Part shown: positions 45,307 to 57,347 of the stretch, one piece after another | Layout: every line of letters starts with the position of its first letter | Position numbering within the stretch: position 1 is the first letter of the stretch | Assembly (NCBI RefSeq): GCF_001642475.1 | Contig: NW_019173952.1 | Coordinates: 124,001-188,000 of the forward strand | Reading direction: 5' to 3' | Length of the DNA: 64,000 nt | From: Fonsecaea monophora | Taxonomy: Eukaryota; Ascomycota; Eurotiomycetes; Chaetothyriales; Herpotrichiellaceae | Translations under genes and position numbers: made by a program | The notes under the pieces: generated by a model | The model's input: the letters and a program-made list of their open reading frames with translations, nothing else | Databases searched by the model: none | What the model was told of the DNA's origin: nothing

Positions 45307-46340
45307 AGCAATATTTGGCATGGGCTCGGAGTTCTCAATCCCACGGATACGGAATTTTTCCACAAATTCTCAAGTAGCAATCTCAGGCTTCGCCTGAAAG
45401 AACGATCTCGGTCGAGCAGGACGTGCAGCTTCCGCATCGATGAAAGCAAACCCTGCCAACCATGAGTCGACCCGAATCGTTAGACCTCCAATCGAATGAA
45501 CGAATGCAAAGACCATCGGACTTTTATGTTTGACTACTCTGATCCTTGATACTGTTTTTCTGAGTTACCGGCCTCGGGCAACTGATCTTGCTCCGACCTC
45601 GAGGCCGCAAAGTCGGCTCTTGCTGAAACCTCAGTCTATGACTGATGCTATCCTAACAGCAAAAAGCGTTTACCCAGTCCAGGCGACGCCGCAAATATAT
45701 TTCTATGCTGTGCGCCGGGTGAATACCGGATTCTGATATGAGGGATGTTTTGGGGTGGCCCCTAAATCTCACACCGTGACCCAGCTTATTCTGGCTTCAA
45801 ATTCACCGCTACTTGAAAGCTCAAAGCGAGAGGTGTTGTTTCTCACACGCGCACACTACTCCCGAGTCTGTAACCCCGCCCGTTCGTTGGCGATAGTCTT
45901 TCGGGACACCGAGTCGAAAAGCAAAAGGTGTGAACGCAGTTCCTCTTGTTGCCTGGATCTTTTAATGCTCCTCTTTTCTAGGGTTTAGGCACGAGCAGGC
46001 TGTCGTCTGCCATCGCGAATGATCCCCAACCTCTCAGCTTACCCCATTTTGACAAGAGTTCAGCCGAGGGATGTGCTGAGGCGGCCACCAAAGCCCTGCC
46101 TGCTGAGCGAGAAGCCACATGAGCCAGTCATATTCATCCTCGAGCTCTAAGCCGCCTGGTTTCATTGGCCCGCCAAAGCTGCCCGTTCCAGCGAGGCCCT
46201 TAAATCGGATCTGCTCGCTCCACCTGCGCCGTCGCTTCTTTCCTCTCTTGACACTTAAATGCCACCACCAAACACCCACCCTGTGCCCATGATCCTGCCA
46301 CCGCTTGAGTGCCCTCGAAAATCTCCGGCAATACCTCTGG
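45307..46340. other. Intergenic region upstream of RING-PHD gene
   Basis: 1.03 kb between two plus-strand genes, holding the eL43 3' end and the presumed promoter of the RING-PHD gene. No other gene or repeat is seen. Confidence 0.5.
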
Positions 46341-48339
46341 ATGTCAGACACTTGTATTGTCTGCCTAGGAGACTTGAGCAGCGGCGATGGCCACGAAGTT
46401 ACAGCTCTTCTTGCCAGCCCTGCCAAGTCTCCACCCACCGACGATGCTGCCGCCGCCGCCTCGAGAATCACCAAACCCGAACATGAACCAAGCGTCACCA
46501 CATCGACCGACAAAGACTCGACCGAGTTAATCGCCCATTTAAGACCGTGTGGGCATTTTCTGCACAATGAATGTCTTACTCCATGGGTGGAACGAGCTAA
46601 CAGTTGTCCGATCTGTCGTGCCAGTTTCCACCTCGTGGAACTGATGCGTACAATCAATGGTAAGTTCACACCACCCAGTCCTTATCCTAGTTGTCCAGGA
46701 TGCTGATATGAGTATAGGCGATGTTATTTCCTCGTACTCTGTTGAGGACCGAACGCAGGTCGCTGACTTGGACCCTTCTATGTTTCTCGAGATCCCGGAC
46801 GAAGAGGACGAGGACCAACCCTGTCAGGCTTGCGGGGAAGATGATAATGAAGACGTCCTGATGTACTGCGACGGCTGTCAGAAATTGTGGCATACTTACT
46901 GCGTCGATTTGCAGGAGGTGCCCTACGGACACTGGTTTTGTGACAACTGCAGAGCACAGCGAGATCTTGACCCCCGTATGATTGCCCGATCGGGGAGACC
47001 AAGTCGAAGGCGCACGCGAGGCCAGCAGCGTAGGCAACGGGGTCAAGAATCAAGCTGGAACCAAGTTTGGCAGTCTGTTTGGTCCCGCATCAACCTGGAC
47101 CTTGACTTTCCCTACGAGGACGACGAATCATCGGCCAGATATCTGAGGCGTCACCGCCAACGCAACCAGGCCGATAGGCAGGCCCATGATGCTTGGTTGC
47201 GCCGGATGCAAGTTGCAGAACTTCATGGTGCTGGCAACCGCTTTAGGGAGACGGAACCAGCCCTTCCCAGCAGCCCTGCAGGTGGCTCAACGCCGAGTAA
47301 CCGACGGGCAAGAGCATCTCCCCTTCCACAAGCCGAGACTGCTGATGAACTCCTGGCTTGGCATGCTTTCGACCAAGCTCGAGCTTCGTCAAATGAACCC
47401 AGCTCAACGCGCAAACGAAAGCGAAAATCCCCTACATCATCACCAGCGGAGCCCGAGAATGAATCATCATCGGCGAACAAACGCCGCCGACCCAGCGCAT
47501 CCGGCCGCACGGTCTCTGACGGGAATACTGCGACCGTGACCAACATCCGGCGACGCCAACCTTTACGCATCGCCAGCCCCATTCCACGTCGACAGCCTAA
47601 TGTAGAGCCAGCGGGGCCGAGCTTTTTACAATCCCTTCTACAAGAAGTTGAGGATGCTGGTTCCGGTACACACGCCATCAACCTCCATCGCCCTTCTCCT
47701 CGCCCTGCGGCGAGCCCACCAGCCGACCAGAATTCTCCACGACCCTCCTCGCCTGCTTTGTCGCCTCTCCCCTCGAATCATTCTTCCCCTAGGGCAATGT
47801 CAGCTACTCCGCCTCCGCCTCTGACACTCAGACCCGGCTCTCCTGCTGGCTTGTCGTCGAGCATACAGCCTGTCTTTCCCTCCACTGAGTACTCTCCACA
47901 ACGCTCCACCTCGCCGGAGCCGAAACAAGCAGAGATTAATGGTCCCCGGTTTAATGGGTCGAGGGTCCCTCCACCTCCTTCGACATCTACACTATTGGTG
48001 CAGCCAAGACCTCGAAGTCGAGCACCGCGCATTCTTGAAACCGGGCAAGATTCTATTGTGACATCCCGCTCAACGGAAGCCTCGCCTAACCGGGCCGCAA
48101 TGTCTCTAAATGCGAAAGCCGATGTGCAAAGGCTCGTTGCAAGCGCACTCAAGCCTCATTATAATGACCAGACCATCACGAAAGACGAATACACGACGAT
48201 CAACCGCGATATTTCCCGGATGCTGTACGATAAGATTGGTGACTTTGAGACCCTCGGTGTAGACGATAAGGCAAAGTGGGAGAAGATCGCTGGAGATGAA
48301 GTCAATAAGGCTGTCAGGGCGCTCAAAGCCCAGGGTTGA
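46341..48339 (+). CDS. RING and PHD finger protein (PHRF1-like)
   Basis: Predicted 646-residue nuclear protein from exons 46341..46659 and 46718..48339 (58-nt intron). The RING starts at once: Cys5, Cys8, then an insertion of about 60 Ala/Ser/Thr-rich residues before Cys70, His72, His75, Cys78, Cys89 and Cys92. A canonical PHD finger follows: Cys142, 145, 157, 160, His165, Cys168, 181 and 184. The middle (about 200-560) is Pro/Ser/Arg-rich and disordered. The last about 80 residues form a conserved-looking helical domain (LYDKIGDFETLGVDDKAKWE). RING plus PHD in this order resembles human PHRF1 and related fungal proteins, which combine ubiquitin-ligase and chromatin-reading activity. The start is the ATG five codons before the first RING cysteine; upstream frame has no ATG. 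Confidence 0.82.
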
Positions 48340-48751
48340 TAAGGGAGTACATAGGCCGTTTATTTTATGATTGTTCTCTTGCACGAAAGCGTGTTTCAAG
48401 TTTCGGGTTCAAGCGACGAGTTTCACGATGTTATGACCTCGGGTGGACAGGCATTTGGAAAGGGCGGCAAACACTGCGATATTTGGGACTCCAAGGCCCC
48501 GTTTGACGGAACGATGGCGGTTTTGTCTTTTCCAATGGGCTTGAGCGATGGCGATGGTGGTATCCTGTCGATGCATTGTGGGAAGGACTACACCTTCAGA
48601 GGCTGGAAGCATTCGGGTTGGCGGACAGCAAAGGAAGCAAGATTGTACAAAATACCCCAACGCAAGGAAGAATTGCAAGCTGTCGTTATCATACGTGATT
48701 GCTGGGATGTTGGTACAACCAGGAGCAGTTGAGGCGGTCTAGGACCAGAGG
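48340..48751. other. Convergent 3' spacer
   Basis: 412 bp between the RING-PHD stop and the stop of the small spliced minus-strand gene; presumed 3' UTRs only. Confidence 0.5.
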
Positions 48752-49121
48752 TTAGATGATGAAAGAGATGTACAATACTGGGACAAGGGACAGCAGGCAT
48801 TGAATGGTAACCATCTTGGCCTCCTCTTCGCGTTCCTTTTGCTTTCTGAGTGACTTTTGACCTCTGGTATGACCGCGTATTCTGTGGCTGTGTGACGGAA
48901 GGTAGGAGCACACAGACCGACCACCCTTTGACGTACTCGTAGGGGCGAATGATCAAAGGGCGCAGGGGAACCATGCGAATTAATACACAGTCATACCCGG
49001 TAGGACGGCAAAATGGTCTGGTCTGGTGTGGTCTGGGGACTTACGACTCGACACCAAGAGCGGCTGATCCAAAGGTCAGGTCTGCAATCGGCTTTGTTTT
49101 TGATCGCTGTCGACCTGTCAT
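48752..49121 (-). CDS. Small two-exon protein with hydrophobic C-terminus
   Basis: Proposed 70-residue protein from exons 49121..49045 and 48887..48752 across a 157-nt intron (donor GTAAGT, acceptor CACACAG; phase 2 joins exactly). Exon 1 reads MTGRQRSKTKPIADLTFGSA, then ALGVE; exon 2 is basic and helical (GQKSLRKQKEREEEAK) and ends in a hydrophobic stretch of about 18 residues (QCLLSLVPVLYISFII). This is the layout of a small tail-anchored membrane protein with a basic cytosolic part. I do not recognise the family. Support comes from the strong donor, exact phase and protein-like composition on both sides; the intron is longer than most here. Confidence 0.5.
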
Positions 49122-49543
49122 CTCAGGAGATGTTACACGGAGTCTCCAAATGCCAACTACGAGATCATTATAAAGTCATTGCCCGAAACCCAAGAGCCCC
49201 CAGTAGAGTGTGAGAGATACCTCACTGATACCTGATAACCCGATACCGCCACGCCTGTCCTTCCTCCCTTACCTACCGTACCTAGCTAGCCTAGATTTCC
49301 CACGCCGCGGGCTGAATGGTGCCAGCAAAAGACAAATGAATGCGAAAGAAAATGTACATGAATAATATAGAGAAGATCGAGATCGGACGGTGGACGAAGT
49401 AGTAGGAGCTCGCGGAGCAGCGAGATGCACCTGGCCCACGCTTTTCTTCGATCGATGGCTTGAGCAGGGAAAATGGGAAGAGGAGACAATGCTCGTTGAA
49501 GACTCTGCAGGCAGCGCCTTCACATCCTGTGTGTGACGAGAAA
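49122..49543. other. Intergenic spacer
   Basis: Spacer of 422 bp between two minus-strand genes. It includes a CCTACCGTACCTAGCTAGCC-like stretch at about 49270-49292, one of several CTAGG-rich patches in the window. No gene is supported. Confidence 0.5.
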
Positions 49544-51241
49544 CTATGTGGTAGACAACTGTGAAGGCGACATGCCTCGGGCGTGCATCGCCTGCGCAAT
49601 AATGTCCTGTGCGGTTGTGGAAGGGCCTATTCGCAGCAATGGTGAAGAAGTCGGTCGAATAGGCAAGGCTGACAGGCTCTTTTGCGCAAGGTCTCCCGAC
49701 TCTGCCAGGTTGGCTTGCATTGATTGTTGATCCGCAAAGATTCGATGCCTCGTGAAATCGGCGGCAGACGAGTCATTGAACCACTTCTCCAGAAAAAGAT
49801 GCTCCAAATCATCCTCGTCGACTTCTTCATATTGCCTCTCAATAAGTGCGGTGTACTCGTCGAGAAGTCGAGGCAGGAATTGTACTCGGTGCAGTAGCCA
49901 CACATTGATCAAGTCGCCATGGTCCACGGGAAGCATGTCTGGACCAAGGAGGTGATCCACATACTTGATTTTGCGATGCAGCATCGTTTGGGAGAGTAGA
50001 CTCTGCATCGCCGGTTGGGAAGGGGAAGGGGAGGGCTGACTCAACGGCCTCACTGCCTGCAGATGGCTCGTTGCGCCTTGATCTTCGTCCGGTTCACGCT
50101 CAGAGGCTTCATTGGAGATCGCTAGAGCTTCGTCGTCTGCTATGAGCTGTTTCAAACCCTCCAAGCGTAAGTCTGCAAGTTCGAGTTCGTCAAGCAGCGT
50201 CCGCTCTTCACATTCAAATGACTCCAGAAAACGCAACGAGTCGTCGTCCATGCTAATGCCGAATTGAGCTCTGGAGTCCTGCTCTCGAAGCAATTGCGCC
50301 TGTTCCTCTCGAAGCTCCAGGATTTGTTCAACTATCATGTCGCGATCGCCGATCATGGCCAAGTATTGAATATCTTCTGGAGCATACTCGGCGGATTCTC
50401 GTGCCAGGTTAGAGTGTTCACCAGCTAAACTGGCAGTGGTATCAGAAGCTACATCTCCCAAGGCAGCCGAGTCAATGGCATTTGTCTCAAGGAACCCATC
50501 CAAACGCCTGCCAGAGTGGAAGAGAGACTGGATAATTTCGTCTTCCAGACGAGCACATTGAGCCTGGTCTGCCCGAAAGGACGCAACTGTGCCTTTGCGG
50601 AACAAATCAAACTTACGCTGGATATTCCCAAGTTGTGCGGCGAGAGGCTCAGACAATTCCACCGATTTTGTGAGATCAGCCACTTCAAGGATGAACTCTT
50701 GTAGGGCGGCCACAACGTCCTCGGTCTGCTGGAACATGGGAGCCCTCAGGGCATTCAACTCAAAGACCTGCGCTAGAACTTTCGTGGTGATTTTGCGGTG
50801 CCTTTGCAATTTTGCTATGCAATCGGCCACTTGAGGATTTGGCAAGACTGCTCCTTGGTGACCACTACCATTTCCTGTTACTTCCTGCTCTTGCCTCTGC
50901 TCGATGATACCCTGAGACGAGGTGTTTGAGCTGGAAGACGGGCGGTCCTGGGTTGTGCCAGGCAGATCCTCGGTGGGCTTTGGGGGATAGGCCCATTTCC
51001 CCCTGCCTGTCTCTCGGCTATGCTTCCATAGGCGCGATAGATGGTTGGAAGAAGGCTCCTTAGGCGCGAAGCCATCTCTGTGAGTCGAGATGTCAGCGTT
51101 AGAACCTAGAGCAGATAGATACAAGGTAGATTGATGTTAGTGACTGACATTTTGGGAGCAGGTTTGGACCATTGAATAAGCCGACCCTTGAATTGTCGGC
51201 CGCCAGTTAGGAAGTTCAGGGCTGAATGCATTCATGCTCAT
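49544..51241 (-). CDS. Coiled-coil protein of unknown function, copy A
   Basis: Main exon runs from about 51100 to 49544 and encodes some 520 residues. A short first exon starting at 51241 (MSMNAFSPELPNW...) is likely, ending near a GTCAGT donor, but its junction is not settled; the first ATG in the main frame is at 51124. The protein is acidic and helical with long heptad runs. A motif block reads YLAMIGDRDMIVEQILELRE, and about 25 residues later FECEERTLLDELELADLRLE. The C-terminal part has GDLINVWLLHRVQFLPRLLD and a Ser/Ala-rich tail. The same motif block occurs in the gene at 57348-58708. No known domain is recognised and the function is unknown. It stands head to head with a DUF6590 gene. 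Confidence 0.65.
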
Positions 51242-52338
51242 CAGGCTCGGTGAGAGACGAGGACTGAGGTACGGACGAGGGTCTGAAGCATGATGCTACC
51301 AGTCGAGGCGGGAACCAACCCGTACTTGTATCGGCAGAGCTCTGGGGGAAAGAAGACGGAGTTCCATGAATGGGAAATTCCACCCGCTGACATTGTGCTG
51401 TTCGTGCAGGTGTCACTGCTCCTTTGGCGGCTTCACAATCTCTGTCAGTGGACAGAGATGCGTGAGCACCCCTGAGAGGCGTTATGCAGAGTGTTGTTGT
51501 GATCTACTCGTAGGCTAGGGATGGATGGAAACGGGAGAGGGTGTGGTTGGTGGCGCACATGGCTATTCCAGGTCTTACCACTACCCAAAGGAAGCCTGGC
51601 GACATGCCTACCACCAGCCCGGGGCGAAACCCCCTGCACTTACTCGTGGTTGCGCCAGAGAATGAGTGGTTTTTGATCTGCCTAGGCACCTGGGACCTTA
51701 TGTTTGTACCGGTAGACATCGAGCTAGGCGTCGAGCTAGGCGTCCAGCTAGGGAGGAAGGGTGGGAGGGAGGAAGGGTCTTCGCTGTCCCGAAGGTGCAG
51801 GGGGCGGCTCGTTTGGAACTCTCTGTCATTCCAATCTCGCATTCTCATGGCCTGTGAAATTCATCTCGTCCTTACAACTCGTGTTACAGACCCAATACCA
51901 GAGCGCCAACTGCACAAACCGAACTGCCCTCCATTACGATCCTACAACCCCCTACCGATGTGCCTCAGGTTTTCTTCTCTCGCACTAGCTCACCACGCTT
52001 GTTCACTCCGCCAAATGAGAGGGTTGCCAACACGCAGGCAAAGCTGAAGCACCTGCATTCTTCAGTCCAGTCGACTCGAACCCTCAAAGTGCGATATGCA
52101 GCATTGGCTTCTGGAGGATATGCCACCACTCGTCCAAAGAGACTCCCTACCGAACTCGCCTGGCCTGGACCAGCAGCACCCCAGGTCTATCAGGTCTCAA
52201 GGATGATGGATACCTACTGCGCGACCGACTCGATATATGATGGGTTTGGGACCCCCTCTTCCCTCAGAACTCCTTCATGACTTGAATGTGGCTTGATTGA
52301 AAACCTTCCTGCTTTGTGGGTTGGTGAAAGGATCCGTC
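51242..52338. promoter_or_regulatory. Divergent promoter of pair A
   Basis: About 1.1 kb between the proposed starts of the coiled-coil gene A and the DUF6590 gene A. It contains three tandem copies of a 12-bp unit (51721-51753) and CCTAGG-type words near 51683. Several short plus-strand frames may include unresolved 5' exons of the DUF6590 gene. Confidence 0.45.
51721..51753. repeat. 12-bp tandem repeat, 2.75 copies
   Basis: Units GAGCTAGGCGTC, GAGCTAGGCGTC and a partial CAGCTAGGG, back to back in the divergent promoter of pair A. Confidence 0.85.
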
Positions 52339-54001
52339 ATGCCCAACCAGCCCAAGCCCTTGCCCACACAGGGTGACAGACACAGTGAAGGTCGAGCTGC
52401 CAGTAAGGCCCTGCCCCTACTTACAGGAGTTCTTCGGCTGACTTGGAAAGGACGAAACAACGGTGGCCCAGGGAACGATAGACAAAGTCCTGCCCAAAGA
52501 CGCTCGTAGGTTCTCCTCGTGTCAACTGAATCGAGGCTCTCAGTCTGATGTTCTCAGCGATGCTCCTCGATCTACGCCGCAAATCGGCCATCAACCGGCA
52601 CCAGCAAGACCTCCTGTCTCCAGCCCGCATCAATCTCCGTCGATCGCGACAAATCCGATATTCCCTCAGGAGAGGTAAAGTCTGCCTTGGTTCTCTTAGC
52701 TTTTCGTTGCTGACCCTGAGCACAGAAGTTCGCAGAGCTTTCAACTTGCAACTAGGGAACAAGCAAATCCCAGAGTTTCCCTTCCAAGCGCTCCAGGACC
52801 GTCATCGTTCAACAGCAGTCTGGACTTGTCTCTGCAAAGTTTCGCAGATATTCCAAGTGGAGATTACCAAAAGGTCGCAACTTATATTCGAGCGAATCTC
52901 TTGATTCTCAAACAAGATCCAGAAGCTCTTCTGAGAGAAGCAATTCAAGCATATCGTTTTGCCAGCTCCAGGCCTGAGCTGCAACATAGTGGCAGATTGC
53001 TGTACGGGGATGGTTGCATCCAGCAATATGTGATTCTCAGGCAATTACAATGCTTGCAAAGGAAACGTGTCGAAGCTCTACAACCGAAGAGAGTAGCAAC
53101 AGAAGAGGTGACTGAAGCTGTGAAACACTACTTCGACCAGCTCCTCGACAAAAAGTCCCTTACTAGGAAACAGTTTGATGAAGGACTGGGCGAAGCTCGT
53201 GCACGTGCTATGAAACAGTTGCAGGGTGCCGGCCCAAGCCTTCAAACAACCGCCACGAGCACGCAGCAGTCCCCGACGCAGATTAGGACATATACTACAG
53301 CTATTCAAGCTCAGCAAAGCTCACTCCCATTCCGCAACCCTCGAGTAACTTCTCTGCCGAGCCTTGCGCCTTTGACTCCGCATGGTGAAGGAACTGATAG
53401 AAGCCACCCTAGTCAGCCAGGTTCCACCACCCAAATTCCACGAAGTGAGAAAGCCCACGGGCTAGACCCCAGGTACGTGACCAGAAACTCGGGCTTCTAT
53501 CAACCTGGGCACGTATTTGCCATTCTCTGGCACGAGCCCTTCAATGACTCTCAGGGATACGCCGGCCACAGCTCACGACAGTCATCCAAGAAGGAAAACG
53601 TCAGCATCGGAATCTATGGCGAGCCTATTTATAGCTCGATTCGCCGGATGGTTGTTGTCCGACAGGACCACGGCTGCAGTGTATGTATCCCAATCAGTAC
53701 CTATGGCAATAGAGGTTTGGCAAAATTCAAGACATCATCCAAGGACGTTGATGCCCATTCAATAATCTACATGGACGACACAGAACCTTGGAAGCACCCA
53801 GATGAACCTGCATCGAACAAAAGACCTATTGCAGTCATGAAAACAACCGCAGATCAAAAATTGAATTCGTTGAGCCGTCTCTGCTACTCCCAGCCGCACA
53901 CGGTGCAACATACCGTGAAAGCCATGGACGTTGGTTGGGTGACCAAAGAGGATCGGCCTTATCTGCTATCATATTTCGAGACGATCAACACTCTCCCTTA
54001 G
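52339..54001 (+). CDS. DUF6590-domain protein, copy A
   Basis: Best model: exons 52339..52402, 52482..52674 and 52726..54001, giving 510 residues. The 51-nt second intron is well supported (phase 2, PQER to SSQSF); the first exon and its intron are tentative. Residues about 160-260 are helical; a Ser/Gln/Pro-rich linker leads to a C-terminal DUF6590 domain (about 342-505). Domain signs are PGHVFAILWHE, IYSSIRRMVVVRQDHGCSVC, IPISTYGNRG, HSIIYMDD and a late TVQHTVKAMDVGWV. DUF6590 is common in filamentous ascomycetes; its biochemical role is unknown. Paired head to head with coiled-coil gene A; the gene at 59691 has the same domain and the same kind of partner. Confidence 0.75.
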
Positions 54002-57000
54002 GCCTTGAAATGCCTCTGAGGCACCGCTTTCCTCGCAAATCTACATTTCAAAATACGTTACCGAATCTGCCCAGACCAATCCACGCTTGATTCGGGACCA
54101 CTTACGTTGTCGACTTCTACCTCGACGTCAGCCATGATATAACGGGATTTGATGGAATTTCCTTCTTGAGAATGTCTTTCCACAACGAGTTTGTTCCAGC
54201 CTACGACGCATTACGTTCTTTTAGCCCCAGAGTGTCTCCGACCAGAACTGCACAAATCCTCCTTGACTGGTTTTCCACAGACGAGGCGGTCTCTACCCAT
54301 GACGATGGAGCGTGGGCTTTTAACCATCTGTTCCAGTGTGTTTTTCTACATTGGACGACGTTGTCTTATCACCTATTCCACTTCTTTCGTGTTTGGTTTA
54401 CAGATTGGAAATCTATGGTCCAGGAGAACAGCTGGTCCTGGCTCTGCTTGTCGCAGGCCCTTTACGAATTTATGAAATGCATATCTCATAGCACTGTTTA
54501 TGTTACCTTCCTAGTATGTTGCATATTTCAGGGTGTACGAATACATTCGAAACGCCGATTCAGTATGTCAGCTTCTCCTCAGCCTCATCCTTCGACAAAC
54601 GACGCTCGCAACAATGCCTCGGTTGAGCTCGGTGACCTTTTTTAGCCGCAGAGCCTCTCTGTGGGGAACGGAAGCTAAGGAACTCACCGATCAAGCGTAG
54701 GCAGAGAGGGAGACTGGGTCGTGCTGATGGAATCACAGAAGAAACTCACTTGCTGTAGTCGCATGCGCAGCACCGGCTCTAAGCTGTTCTCATTCATGGC
54801 CAACTACCTGGAAGGATTCGCTATGATCCAAGCTCCGGCTGATCACAAGCGGCCGAAAGTTTCGTGATTTTGCCTCAGGCCTCGAAGCGGCAAGATTCCT
54901 TCGATGTGTTGGCATGTGCCATGAACTGGAGTTCGCAGCCTACATTCCCCCTGGTCTGTTTCCAGATGTCCTTTGTGCATTGCTATCAACCAGTCTATTG
55001 GCACAATCCCGACTAACTTTGCGCTAATTGGAAGCCCTTGGATCCAGACGGCTAGATACGGTCTCGGGCTACTCGTCGGCACGGGGTCTCAAGGCCCTGG
55101 CCTCCAAAAGGATCATCCAGGGATCCTGACTGGTGCGACGAGATGCCTGACAAACAGGAGCGGAACGCAGGTCGCTGTCCAACCCTGCTCTTTGTGCTTG
55201 GAGATACAGGACACCACCTTTCCAGAGGATGTCGAGTCATCAGGCCCCTACTAACCAATTACCAGTCTCCTCTATCGCTTCATCTTTCCCACTGCTACCG
55301 ATAATGGATTTTACCCACCCCTCATGCGAGATTTCAGCTTAGGCAAGTTCCGCCGACGACTTACCAAGGAATTGAAGTTCCGTTGCTGTGCTTTGTGATG
55401 GGAGCATTGTCGCCATTATCTTCAGCCGCATTGCTACGATGAAGGGAAAGGAGAAAAGGCTAAGTCTGCATCACCTATCAGGCTCGCCACGCACTCACTC
55501 ACTACCACCTAGTCACTTGCCGAATCGCTCCAGCTAACCCGCCTTGCCCGTTCTCCTCGAGAATACGATCCTGCTCGGACGAGTGCTTGTTGTTGTTGTT
55601 GATTGATGTTGTGTTCTTCAAAGTGGATCTCTTCAACCCGCCCATTCTCGGGACAGGCCGTCGGAAAGACGCCGGGCGGCCTGCAAATCCTTCGATGAAG
55701 CCAGGCGCATCCCATAATGCCGGACCGAGCGGGGCCTAAATTGGGGCACTACCTAACAGAGCTTTTGTTAACCCTTGTTACCAGGAATCGCGGACTCGAG
55801 TAGTTGTTCTGGAAGGCAGAACCTCGTTGGTAAAGGACTGACAGAGTTGGTGTTCGCTTTTGAACCCTGCCGAACCTGGAGTAATGCTGGAGCAACTACC
55901 ATGATGACGGATTTTTGCTGGCCACTTCGGACCTAATTTCTTCGAATTGAATCCTCTTTTGACTTCTGCAATCATTATTTAGAAAATCCCAGTAATGACG
56001 GCGGTATTTTTCAGCTTTCCTTTCCGGATGCTGAATTCAAAAATCACAAGAAGCATCCAATGGCACACTGGGGCAACTAAATGCGCATTATTCCTGGCTA
56101 CTGCGACCAATTGATGGACGGCTATCTTTCGTGTCTCTCTTTCGAGGCCGTCGCAGAGGATGCCCTGGTTGCCTATTTCATTGGCCAGCCGCACAAAGAG
56201 ACTGGGATTGAACAGAGGCTGTGCATCCAACGTTTCAAAGTCTCGAAACATGCCTCGACATGGGTGCATGGGCACAGACACGTCTTCGCAACGTTGACCT
56301 AGTTTCGAGTTGCCTGCTACCCTGCACTAATATGCCGTGCATCAGGGAACATGGATCCTGGTTTCTTTGTCGTTGAGGCTCGGGCCGTCATCTACTGTAG
56401 TGGCAGTGGTGGGAGGTGGCACTGCAGCCAGCCGAACTGGTCTCGTGTTAACAACCCCGTCACGAGGCGACTCAAGAATTCCCTCCGCTGTACCAAGTCT
56501 GGTAGCACGACAGTGGAAATACTCTGAGGCAAACCAAAGAACCGACAATTTGTGGCAATGTCGGGAGACCATCAGTCACGGCTGTGTCACCTGAGTAATC
56601 AGGTCATCAGCGACCCGACGAGGTTTCTTTCGATTGAGCAGACTACCTGAATCAAGGCTTTGGATGCCTCCCTCTGAAGATCTTCCTGGATAGACGCACC
56701 ATGATGGTTGTTGTCCAGAGCTGATTGGACAGCCAGAATAGTCTGCTATCTAAGATGCGAGGCTAAAGCCCGTTGAAGGCTATCGCACCTACTTGTCTGG
56801 AGTTGCCAACTTGGTACGCTCAAAGAGCGATGACAGTACGGACCAACAGGCAAGCCAATTCTATTCAGCGTTACCAGATCCCATACCGGACGGGACGAGA
56901 CCAAGTCTGCGAAAAAACAAAACAAAACTTCTCCGTCACGAACGGTCATTCTAGAAAGCCAGGAATGGAATCGAGAAGAGAGGGAGAGTCCTTTGGGGCT

Positions 57001-57347
57001 TTGATGTGTCTGATCCAAGTACATATCACATATCAGTCCACATCACATGCCGGCTGGACTTCGATTGGATATTCGGACAACAGCACCAGAGACTCTGAGT
57101 CCGTTAAGGCGGCAAATATGTTGTTGCTGCTGTACGAGATACACGCTGCGTGGATGGGTATATGCTCCATTCCCGCCAGGTGATTATGAGCAGCGTGCGA
57201 GCCTTGCTCTCTCTTAAAAATTTCACGGAAGTGAGTAACACTTCTCAGGAATCGTTCTGTTTTCAGGAGGCTGTTATTTTTTTAGGAACAAGACCATTTC
57301 TTCTCTTCCAAGCATCTATCAACAGTAAGACTATTTGGGTCCATTTC
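54002..57347. other. 3.3-kb spacer between the two gene pairs
   Basis: Lies between DUF6590 gene A and coiled-coil gene B, which converge on it. Apart from one 157-codon frame (54172-54645) I see only short frames with no domain match, and no remnant of a third pair or a mobile element. Intergenic sequence of this size may hide unrecognised short exons. Confidence 0.45.
54172..54645 (+). CDS. Doubtful ORF, 157 residues, aromatic and hydrophobic
   Basis: Open frame starting MSFHNEFVPAYDALRSFS, about 170 bp after the DUF6590 A stop. It is unusually rich in Trp, Phe and His, with a hydrophobic stretch near residues 105-120 (STVYVTFLVCCIFQGV) and a polar tail. No family is recognised. It could be a real small membrane protein, but a frame of this length can also arise by chance in a 3' UTR. 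Confidence 0.22.
   Translation: MSFHNEFVPAYDALRSFSPRVSPTRTAQILLDWFSTDEAVSTHDDGAWAFNHLFQCVFLHWTTLSYHLFHFFRVWFTDWKSMVQENSWSWLCLSQALYEFMKCISHSTVYVTFLVCCIFQGVRIHSKRRFSMSASPQPHPSTNDARNNASVELGDLF

Noticed and set aside
51541..52047. 168-codon plus-strand frame in the pair A promoter
   Set aside because: Runs through the 12-bp tandem repeat and cannot be joined in phase to the DUF6590 exons with good splice sites.
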